From: Saprospiraceae bacterium
Lineage (GTDB): Bacteria; Bacteroidota; Bacteroidia; Chitinophagales; Saprospiraceae
Length of the DNA stretch: 64,000 bases
NCBI GenBank assembly: GCA_020630435.1
Contig: JAHDBJ010000009.1
Coordinates: 1 to 64,000, forward strand
Direction: 5' to 3'
The notes under the pieces: generated by a model
Databases searched by the model: none
What the model saw: the letters and a program-made list of their open reading frames with translations, nothing else
What the model was told of the DNA's origin: nothing
Translations under genes and position numbers: made by a program
Part shown: in pieces, positions 54,172 to 61,434 of the stretch
Layout of the letters: the number at the start of each line of letters is the position of its first letter
Position numbering within the stretch: the first letter of the stretch is position 1

Positions 54172-54513
54172 TTAGGTTTTAATTTCTATATACTCTGATG
54201 TACCGCTTCCTTCTTTCCCACTTATCCATTGCCAGTTAAGGCTCAACTTGATTTTATCTTCTTTTGTTTTTGTAACAATGGCTATAGCTTTACCTGCTAG
54301 TAATTCATCATCTACATTAAGACATTGGTACAACATATCTATTTTATCTTCCAATAGTTTACCAATGATTTTTCCATATTTTATGAAACCACCTTTATAA
54401 TTAGCAATAATCAGATTATCATATTGTTGATATTCAAATATCGTATCTGTATTGACAGTACCTTTTTCGGAATTGGAGAGCAGTACAAATTTTTTATGAT
54501 TTAAGTTTATCAT
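54172..54513 (-). CDS. Small beta-rich protein of the family often labelled n-acetylglutamate synthase
   Basis: A 113-aa cytosolic protein. The start NHKKFVLLSNSEKGTVNTDTIF, the middle YKGGFIKYGKIIGKL and the end LNWQWISGKEGSGTSEYIEI match a widespread small family whose database label, n-acetylglutamate synthase, is not supported by any acetyltransferase motif. Predicted all-beta with repeated hairpins. Function unknown. It begins 7 bases after the sensor kinase stop and is the second gene in the operon. Confidence 0.7.
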   Translation of the reverse strand: MINLNHKKFVLLSNSEKGTVNTDTIFEYQQYDNLIIANYKGGFIKYGKIIGKLLEDKIDMLYQCLNVDDELLAGKAIAIVTKTKEDKIKLSLNWQWISGKEGSGTSEYIEIKT

Positions 54514-54520
54514 TAGTTTT

Positions 54521-57500
54521 TTAAAATTTTTCTATTGTAAAGAAAAATGTTGAACCTTTGCCTAGCTCAGATTCAAACCATATCTTTCCGTTGTGACTTT
54601 CAACGATTTTTTTGCAAATAGATAAACCAATACCTGTTCCAGAATACTCGGTTCTACGATGTAATCGTTGGAATATTTTAAATACTTTTTCTTGGTATTC
54701 AGGTTTTATCCCAATCCCATTATCTTTTATTGAAAAATGATAATAATTAGATACCTCTTTAAAACGGACGTCTATACGAGGTTGCTCAGAATTATTATAC
54801 TTTAAACCATTACTGATTAGGTTTTGAAAAAGCTGAATCATCTGAAATTTATTGGATTGTATAGTCGGAAAGGTCTGGTTGATGTCTATGATAGCATTTT
54901 TTTCTTTGATAGAATGGTTTAGATTTAAAAGGATTATTTCTAAGATTGTACTAAGGTCAACAGTCTGTTTTTCTTGAAGGACGTTATCAATTTTTGAGTA
55001 CGTTAATAAATCATCGATGATGCTATCCATTCTGTGAGATGCCTTAATGACAAAATCCATATATTCTCTTTCTTCTTCATTGAGCTTTTCTTCCGCTGCT
55101 CTTTCAAGAAGTTGTAAAAAACCTGACATTGAACGAAGGGGTTCTTTTAGATCGTGAGAAGCAACATAGGCGAATTGAGCCAATTCTTTATTACTTCTTT
55201 CTAATGCTACAATGTTTTGATTCAGTTCTTGAGTACGTTGCTTTACTAAACTCTCCAGAACGACTTTGTCAGTATATGTTTTATAAATAGAAAAAATAAA
55301 AAATAACGTTAACAATGTAGCTAAGGTAGCTAGTAGGATAAACCAGTAGGTTTGCCAAAATGGCTTTTTTACACAAATCTTAATAGCAGCAGCAGTAGTA
55401 GATTCATTTCCAAATTTGTCTTTTGCAAGTACTTGAAATTCATAATCCCCTGCGGGCAAATTGATATAACGGGCACTGCGGGAATTTGTAATTACCCATT
55501 GTTTGTCTATGCCTTTAAGACGGTATTTATAACGAATATTTTTATGACTTTCATAAGAAATCCCAACAAATGAAATTTCTATATCATCCATATAGTTTAG
55601 ATAATAAGTATGCATTAGTGCTGAATCTTGTTCATTGATTTTTATACCTGTAATGTGGGTAAGAGGTTTACTTGAATATTTAACCATTTTTTGAGGATCA
55701 TAAATAGATAAACCTTTATTGGTACCAAGTACAATATTATTTTTGTGTTTAACAATAGCATTTATTTCATTAGAGGCTAGTCCGTCAAAATAGTCAAAGT
55801 TTAAGATGTCGAATGCCTTTTTATTCCAATCAAATTGATTTATTTTTGAAAGACCATTATTCGTTGCTATCCAAAAAAAACCATTATCCTCTAAAATATC
55901 ATTGCAAATATCAGATGCCAGACCATTACTTTTATTAATTGTAATATAATGAGTGGAGTCTTTTACAACAATAAGTCCATTACCGTGTGTCGCTATCCAA
56001 AATAATCCTTGTTTGTCTCGAATAATCTTCTTTATACTAAATCGGAATGTAGGATCTTTTGTCCCCCAGTATCGAGTTATACCATTCTTGTGAGTTCGTA
56101 AACCATCTGTAGTTCCAAGCCAAATTGTACCATCTTCTTCTTCATATAAGGCATATTGTCGCCCTTTTTGAATAAGTTGTGGAGGAGCTAATCGTTTTTG
56201 TTTAGTACCTAGATATTTAGGTATATCTGCTAGACCTACTCTTATAGCATAAGAACTATTAGCGATGAGTAATGTGTCTTCATCGGGAAAAAACATGGTT
56301 TTGGTAGCTCCAAATACTTCATAGTGCCTAAAAGATTGATCATTATTTAGCTCAAATACTCCTTTATCCGTTGCAATAAATAGTCTGCCCTTACTTTCAT
56401 CAATGGATAAAATACGGTTGATGCTATTAGAATATTGATGGACTTTTAGATTTTTAAATTGTTCATCTTCTTTAATAATTATCTTGTTTACATTTGTTCC
56501 AATATATAATTTATCGCCACTACTATGTAAGGATAGTACATTATTGGACTCTAGCCCTTCTTCTAAACCATAATTTTTAATATTATAGGCATCACTAGAA
56601 AAAAAGTATACACCATTTCCTAATGTTGCAATCCAGATATTTCCTTCATCATCTTCAATAAGATCATTGTGTAAACGACCTCTTAGATAGGTGTTTTCTA
56701 TAATTATTTTATTGTCTTCAAGGCGTCCTTTTAGTAACCCATTTTGAGGGGTGGCAACCCATATTCTTCCTTCTCTATCTTGGTGGTATTTGTCGTAGTT
56801 ATTATGAATATATGATAGGGCAATTGGTGTTTTTTTACCTGTCGTAATATTAATTTTGATGAGGTGATTTTTTCCTGGATATAAAATAGAACGACCATTT
56901 TCAATTAAGGATACATCATTAAAACGATAATCTTTTTTTGGATGATCTAAAAGATTGAAGTAATAAATAGAATCCTTTTGATAGTAGAAAAGGGAGTCTT
57001 TATGAATCATAAATGTATTTTGTCTACTATCCGTAACAAAATGAGGTGTTCCTTTAAGTTCACTTGTATCATTTTGATAATCTGCTATTTTTTCTACAAA
57101 ACGGAGAGTAGAATCTATTTTAAAGATTTCTTGTTTATCAATAAAACGATATAGACTATCAGGGGTAATTGCAAATGTAGTGTAGGTTTCACTTTCCCTA
57201 TTTTTAATAACTTCAGGAATGACAAAACGATCGTTTTTACGATCGTAATAGCACATTCGTTTCATACTATTTACCCAAACGTTCCCTTTTTTGTCTTCTA
57301 GAAGATGAAGAATATCATTATCGGTTAAACCGTCTTTTAAAGTATAATTTTTAAATTCATAACCATCAAATCGACTTATACCAGCTTCTGTACCAAACCA
57401 GATATAACCTAAATGGTCTTGTAAGACACAATAAACTTTAGAACTAGGGAGTCCATCTTCCACATTATAAGCAGTAAAAGGAAGCCTAGATTGCCCAATA

Positions 57501-57559
57501 CTTAAATTAATATTGATAATTAATGCTAATAAAAAGACTATATGGTATTTTGGTTTTAT
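54521..57559 (-). CDS. Reg_prop/Y_Y_Y sensor histidine kinase; start codon uncertain (ATA at 57559)
   Basis: A membrane histidine kinase of the reg_prop type. The conserved N-terminal motif AYNVEDGLPSSKVYCVLQDH starts a 14-blade periplasmic propeller (GYIWFGTEAGISRFDGY, GNIWIATLGNGVYFFSS, GFFWIATNNGLSKINQF), then Y_Y_Y (YRLKGIDKQW, ARYINLPAGDYEFQVLA), a membrane helix (about 735-757), HisKA with FAYVASHDLKEPLRSMSGF, and HATPase (NLISNGLKYNN, DNGIGIKPEYQEK, GTGIGLSICKKI). No receiver or output domain follows. The first GTG (57463) lies inside the first propeller motif. Upstream, the frame continues through a good signal peptide (KPKYHIVFLLALIININLSIG) but no ATG, GTG or TTG precedes it; ATA at 57559 is where ATG would be expected. 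It heads the five-gene operon. Confidence 0.85.
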   Translation of the reverse strand: MKPKYHIVFLLALIININLSIGQSRLPFTAYNVEDGLPSSKVYCVLQDHLGYIWFGTEAGISRFDGYEFKNYTLKDGLTDNDILHLLEDKKGNVWVNSMKRMCYYDRKNDRFVIPEVIKNRESETYTTFAITPDSLYRFIDKQEIFKIDSTLRFVEKIADYQNDTSELKGTPHFVTDSRQNTFMIHKDSLFYYQKDSIYYFNLLDHPKKDYRFNDVSLIENGRSILYPGKNHLIKINITTGKKTPIALSYIHNNYDKYHQDREGRIWVATPQNGLLKGRLEDNKIIIENTYLRGRLHNDLIEDDEGNIWIATLGNGVYFFSSDAYNIKNYGLEEGLESNNVLSLHSSGDKLYIGTNVNKIIIKEDEQFKNLKVHQYSNSINRILSIDESKGRLFIATDKGVFELNNDQSFRHYEVFGATKTMFFPDEDTLLIANSSYAIRVGLADIPKYLGTKQKRLAPPQLIQKGRQYALYEEEDGTIWLGTTDGLRTHKNGITRYWGTKDPTFRFSIKKIIRDKQGLFWIATHGNGLIVVKDSTHYITINKSNGLASDICNDILEDNGFFWIATNNGLSKINQFDWNKKAFDILNFDYFDGLASNEINAIVKHKNNIVLGTNKGLSIYDPQKMVKYSSKPLTHITGIKINEQDSALMHTYYLNYMDDIEISFVGISYESHKNIRYKYRLKGIDKQWVITNSRSARYINLPAGDYEFQVLAKDKFGNESTTAAAIKICVKKPFWQTYWFILLATLATLLTLFFIFSIYKTYTDKVVLESLVKQRTQELNQNIVALERSNKELAQFAYVASHDLKEPLRSMSGFLQLLERAAEEKLNEEEREYMDFVIKASHRMDSIIDDLLTYSKIDNVLQEKQTVDLSTILEIILLNLNHSIKEKNAIIDINQTFPTIQSNKFQMIQLFQNLISNGLKYNNSEQPRIDVRFKEVSNYYHFSIKDNGIGIKPEYQEKVFKIFQRLHRRTEYSGTGIGLSICKKIVESHNGKIWFESELGKGSTFFFTIEKF

Positions 57560-58047
57560 AACAGAGGATTTTAATTTTTTTCGTTAAAAAATAGTATTAA
57601 TTTAATTATTCGTCAGTAGAATTTTGTTTATTTTTTGTTTTACAAACGAAATTTATCTGCACAAAAATTACTGATTTTAATAATGAAAGTTATTTTAATT
57701 TCGTTACTACAATTAAAGATTGATATAATTCATTCTAAAATTTATAATAATCACATGAACATTTTATTTTTGACACTTTGTTTGAGATTAGAAATGTAAT
57801 ATTATAAAATAACTTATCTAATCTTCTATTAAATACACTGTAAATTAAGTTAATTGAGATTTTTTAACAATGAATTTTTTTTCAAATTGAGACGTGACAC
57901 AGCCTGATAGCCTTAGCTATGAAGGTGAGTACACAATGACAAGATGGAGAAAAAAGCATGGTCAAAAGTTTAAGAAATTTAGTTTATAGCGTATTAAATA
58001 TTGCTCAAAAATAATTCCTGTTTTTCGACTGTCCTATAAATCACACT
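57560..58047. other. Non-coding spacer with an isolated hairpin
   Basis: Divergent spacer of 488 bases, very AT-rich. Near 57907-57920 a compact hairpin (ATAGC CTTA GCTAT) lies in a relatively GC-rich patch (57893-57960) that also contains a 17-codon basic frame. No known RNA family is recognised, and the frame is too short to call a gene. Confidence 0.4.
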
Positions 58048-59511
58048 ATGAAAGAGATTTTATTAACATTTTCCGTTGTTGCCATAATCGTTTTGAGTGC
58101 CTGCCAAAAAGATGAAATCCTTACTGATTCTAATGTTCGATTAGAATTCTCAATGGATACTTTACGATTTGATACGGTATTTACAGAAATAGGTTCTGCC
58201 ACACGTATTTTAAAGGTATATAATCGGAATGATCAACGTATTAGTATTAGTTCTATTGGCTTAGAAAATGGGGCAGCCTCTAAATTCCGAGTTAATATTG
58301 ATGGCATAGCTGCGGCACAGGCAACAGATATTGAAATTCCTGCGGAAGATAGTATTTATATCTTTGTCGAGGTCACAATAGACCCTGATGCCCCCTTGTC
58401 TATTAGTCCTTTCGTAATACATGAAAATATTGTTTTTGAGACCAATGGGAATATTCAAGAGGTGGTGCTAGAAGCTTGGGGGCAAAATGCAAATTATTTT
58501 CCGAGTCGTTTTTCTGGAGGAAATATTGCCCTGTTAACCTGTAATATGTCGGAGTTTGCATTTGACGATCCTAAGCCCTACGTTATATTTGGCATTTTGG
58601 CAGTCGATAGTTGTAAATTGACCCTTCCACCAGGCACAAGGATATATGTACATGGGGGGCTGCAAGGAAGTGGCGAACAATTGTACAATGACGGTATCCT
58701 CTATTTTGGTAAGAATGGTACTCTAAATATACAAGGAACACTCGATAATCCAGTTATTATTGAAGGGGATCGATTAGAAGAAGAATTTGATGATGTGCAA
58801 GGACAGTGGGGCGGCATTCGGTTAAGCGAGGGGAGTAAAGATCATTATATTGAAAATGCCATAATTAAAAATTCTATCGTAGGCGTACGAGTCGATTCAG
58901 CGGCTTGCTTAATTATTAAAAACTCACAAATTGCGAATGTTGCAGGAGCTGGTTTGCTAGGCGTTCATGCAGATATTTATGGAGAAAATTGTTTGATTAA
59001 TGATTGTGGTAGTTTTGGGGTACAATTAGAATATGGCGGAAATTACGAGTTTAATTATTGTACAATGGCGAGTTATGGTGTTGATGCAGAAGCATTGCGT
59101 TTAAGTAATGCACTTTGTTTGGATCAGTTGTGTCGAGAATTTAGACCGAACCCAATCAATGCTAAGTTTAACAACTGTATTGTAATGGGGTCTAAATCAG
59201 ATGAGTTGACCTTCTTTAACCGTTCAGATGAAATTGGTTTTGATTATGATTTTAAAAATTGTGTTGTGCGGATTGATGATTTGGATGAACCAGAAGCTTT
59301 CCCTGATTTTTTCGAACATTGTATTGGTTGTATTAATTATACTCAAGGAGATGCGCTGTTTGTAGATGTAGACGAAGCAGATTATCATCTCGACACGTTA
59401 TCTATTGCAGATAAAAATGCCTTTGTGATTGATGAAATACAATTCGACTTAGAAGGAACGATGAGAGATGCCGTAAGTCCAGATATTGGAGCTTTAGAAA
59501 GGGTAGATTAA
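58048..59511 (+). CDS. Surface lipoprotein with right-handed beta-helix
   Basis: A 487-aa lipoprotein: MKEILLTFSVVAIIVLSACQK with the lipobox Cys at residue 19. Residues ~25-150 form an Ig-like domain (SMDTLRFDTVFTEIGSATRI, TIDPDAPLSISPFVIHENIV). From ~190 a parallel beta-helix follows (GILYFGKNGTLNIQGTLDNP, QGQWGGIRLSEGS, AIIKNSIVGVRVDSAACL, NYEFNYCTMASYG, AKFNNCIVMGS), of the type often binding or cleaving polysaccharide. It ends with VSPDIGALERVD, common to this Bacteroidota group. No catalytic residues can be named. It has a divergent spacer upstream and a bidirectional terminator downstream. Confidence 0.88.
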   Translation: MKEILLTFSVVAIIVLSACQKDEILTDSNVRLEFSMDTLRFDTVFTEIGSATRILKVYNRNDQRISISSIGLENGAASKFRVNIDGIAAAQATDIEIPAEDSIYIFVEVTIDPDAPLSISPFVIHENIVFETNGNIQEVVLEAWGQNANYFPSRFSGGNIALLTCNMSEFAFDDPKPYVIFGILAVDSCKLTLPPGTRIYVHGGLQGSGEQLYNDGILYFGKNGTLNIQGTLDNPVIIEGDRLEEEFDDVQGQWGGIRLSEGSKDHYIENAIIKNSIVGVRVDSAACLIIKNSQIANVAGAGLLGVHADIYGENCLINDCGSFGVQLEYGGNYEFNYCTMASYGVDAEALRLSNALCLDQLCREFRPNPINAKFNNCIVMGSKSDELTFFNRSDEIGFDYDFKNCVVRIDDLDEPEAFPDFFEHCIGCINYTQGDALFVDVDEADYHLDTLSIADKNAFVIDEIQFDLEGTMRDAVSPDIGALERVD

Positions 59512-59519
59512 AAATCATA

Positions 59520-59556
59520 AAAAAAGATATGCCTAGATTCAAAGCATATCTTTTTT
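59520..59556. terminator. Bidirectional terminator
   Basis: A 13-bp stem (59520-59532 and 59544-59556) flanked by A6 and T6 serves the convergent genes ending at 59511 and 59569. Confidence 0.9.
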
Positions 59557-59568
59557 ATATAGAAAATT

Positions 59569-60015
59569 TTATTGCCTATCTCGCTGCCCTCTCTTAGTTT
59601 TCATCTTTTCTACAACTTTACGGCGAAAAGTCTTATTAACTCGTTCTAGGCGTAGTAGTTTTTTGGTAGGGATGACGGTTTGCATTTTTTTCAAATATTT
59701 TCGTTTTACAGCGAGTTGGTCAGCTTCCAGATCTAGTTTAGCTTCCAAAAAATCATTAGCTTGTTGTTCACTAGCCTCGCTTAGTTTTTTGCCTTTTCGA
59801 TACTTTTCTACAAAAGTTGTTTTTAGTGCTTTTTGCTCTTTTTCAAATGCTCGGATCAGCTCAAAAAGATCGTTGGACTGTGTATCTGTTAGTTCTAATT
59901 TATCTTTTATATATGCCTTACGAAGGGCTTGGATTTCTTCTTTTTTACTAGCATCTTGGGCAATTAGTTGTATAGATAATACCCCTAGTAAACATAAAAT
60001 AAATAACTTTCTCAT
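59569..60015 (-). CDS. Exported helical Spy/CpxP-like protein
   Basis: A 148-aa protein with signal peptide (MRKLFILCLLGVLSIQLIA then Q). The mature part is entirely helical and rich in Lys, Glu and Gln (ALRKAYIKDKLELTDTQSNDLFELIRAFEKEQKAL, here shown in two helices), and carries the LTDTQ-type motif seen in Spy/CpxP and heavy-metal-sensor-like proteins, followed by a very basic C-terminus (RRKVVEKMKTKRGQRDRQ). It is the third gene of the sigma-factor operon and may be an envelope-stress output or sensor. Confidence 0.78.
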   Translation of the reverse strand: MRKLFILCLLGVLSIQLIAQDASKKEEIQALRKAYIKDKLELTDTQSNDLFELIRAFEKEQKALKTTFVEKYRKGKKLSEASEQQANDFLEAKLDLEADQLAVKRKYLKKMQTVIPTKKLLRLERVNKTFRRKVVEKMKTKRGQRDRQ

Positions 60016-60038
60016 TCTTTTTTGTGTTTTGTGTCTGT

Positions 60039-60554
60039 TTAAAAAAGTTCGTCTTCTTCTAATAAGATGTCATCCAAATAAGTATCAATTTCATCTTGTT
60101 TCATTTGATCAACATCATTAAAGTCAAAATCATCAGATTGAAGAATATCGGCTTCTACTAGGCTATTTATATCATACCTATCTATATTTTCTTCTATATA
60201 TTTTTCAACATCGGACGCAGAAAAAGTGATAAATGGATCTGCGGTTTTAGTATCTTGTTGAAAAAAGTAAATCCCTGCAAACAACAATAAAAGTACTGAA
60301 GCAAATCCCATTGCCATGCGTGGTTGTAATAAGGCTTGTATTGCATTTGCTAAACGATCCATCAAAGACTCTTTGGGAACACTTACCGTTGAATGTGCTT
60401 TTAAAGGTTCTTGTATAGGAACTGTCTCCTTCAAAATATTTTCCGAAAGGGTCTCAAAGTAATTGTCAGGCACGACAAAGCCATCTTTTGCTTTGAGCTT
60501 ATCCGCTAAAAACGGAGACAATTCATTGAGTTCGTTATGTATATCTTTCTTCAT
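60039..60554 (-). CDS. Putative membrane anti-sigma factor
   Basis: A 171-aa protein with a cytosolic N-terminal part (about 1-95, containing FVVPDNYFETLSENIL), one membrane helix (MAMGFASVLLLLFAGIYFF) and an acidic periplasmic C-terminus of ~60 residues. No zinc-binding ZAS motif is present, but position right after the ECF sigma gene, size and single-helix layout fit the anti-sigma proteins found in Bacteroidota. The call is inferred mostly from context. Confidence 0.65.
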   Translation of the reverse strand: MKKDIHNELNELSPFLADKLKAKDGFVVPDNYFETLSENILKETVPIQEPLKAHSTVSVPKESLMDRLANAIQALLQPRMAMGFASVLLLLFAGIYFFQQDTKTADPFITFSASDVEKYIEENIDRYDINSLVEADILQSDDFDFNDVDQMKQDEIDTYLDDILLEEDELF

Positions 60555-60587
60555 GCTACTGTTTTGACTTTGTAAAATGGAATTGGT

Positions 60588-61169
60588 TTAATTTGTTTTA
60601 AAAAAATCTTCAATTTTTTTAACGGCGTGATGGTAAGACGCCTTCAAACCACCGATAGAAACTTCTAAAACATCAGCTATTTCTTTATAGGTCATCTCAT
60701 CGAAATACCGCATATTGAAGACTAGTTTTTGGCGTTCAGGTAACTGTGCTAGGGCATTTTGTAATTTTAGTTGTACCGCATCACCATCAAAATATTGGTC
60801 GGCTTTTAAACGATTATTCAAATTCAAATCCTCATTATCGAGGGGATCGGTAGAACGTTTTTTTTGTTTGTTCAAATGTGTAATCGCTTCATTTGTAGCA
60901 ATTCGATACAACCAAGTATATAATTTCGAATCGCCTTTAAAGTTATGAATGCTTCGAAAGACCTTGATAAAGGTATTCTGAATCACATCATTGGCGTCTT
61001 CATGGTGTGTTACCATGCGGCGAATATGCCAGTATAATCGCTCTTGGTATTGTTGTACCAACTGGCGAAAACCTTTTTGTCTGGTATGTTCATTTTTTAA
61101 TAATGCTACCAGATGATTATCTGTTCCGTCTTGTTGTGAAGTTGCTTGCACTGAACTAATATTTTTCAA
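60588..61169 (-). CDS. ECF RNA polymerase sigma factor
   Basis: A 193-aa sigma-70 family protein. Region 2 is at about 35-105 (FRQLVQQYQERLYWHIRRM, HEDANDVIQNTFIKVFRSI, KLYTWLYRIATNEAITH) and region 4 at 130-185 (ALAQLPERQKLVFNMRYFDEMTYKEIADVLEVSIGGLKASYHHAVKKIEDFF, here only summarised by its helix-turn-helix MTYKEIADVLEVSIGGLK). The first usable start is TTG at 61169; there is no ATG before region 2. It heads an operon with the anti-sigma-like and Spy-like genes (33- and 23-base gaps). Confidence 0.92.
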   Translation of the reverse strand: MKNISSVQATSQQDGTDNHLVALLKNEHTRQKGFRQLVQQYQERLYWHIRRMVTHHEDANDVIQNTFIKVFRSIHNFKGDSKLYTWLYRIATNEAITHLNKQKKRSTDPLDNEDLNLNNRLKADQYFDGDAVQLKLQNALAQLPERQKLVFNMRYFDEMTYKEIADVLEVSIGGLKASYHHAVKKIEDFFKTN

Positions 61170-61338
61170 TTGGACTTTCGAATGGTGTGATGGTTTAAGC
61201 TCTAATTTAAAAAAAAATAATTGGGTTTTTTGTTTTTTTTTATAAAAAATTGATAATCAAATCTTTATATTAAATTAATTCTGGGTTTTATTTTTTATTT
61301 TTTTGAAAAAAATAAATTAAAGGCGTTAAAACTGGTTA

Positions 61339-61371
61339 CAAAAATAGCACTCAATTGCATAAATAGACAAA
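61339..61371 (-). promoter_or_regulatory. Candidate promoter of the sigma-factor operon
   Basis: On the minus strand GTTTG (ending 61368) and TATTTTTG (61339-61346) have 21-base spacing and match the Bacteroidota -33/-7 pattern. It would leave a leader of about 165 bases. Confidence 0.45.
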
Positions 61372-61434
61372 CAAGCACGCTTGTATTATCTCTTCGAAGA
61401 GTGATTTTTGTAACAACATTTAATTCAAAAAAAA

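Noticed and set aside
57464..57600. Frameshift as the cause of the missing sensor-kinase start
   Set aside because: The signal peptide is already in the same frame as the propeller, so no shift is needed; only the start codon is abnormal.
57936..57989. 17-codon frame with basic residues
   Set aside because: Too short to call as a gene from a single sequence; kept as a finding only.
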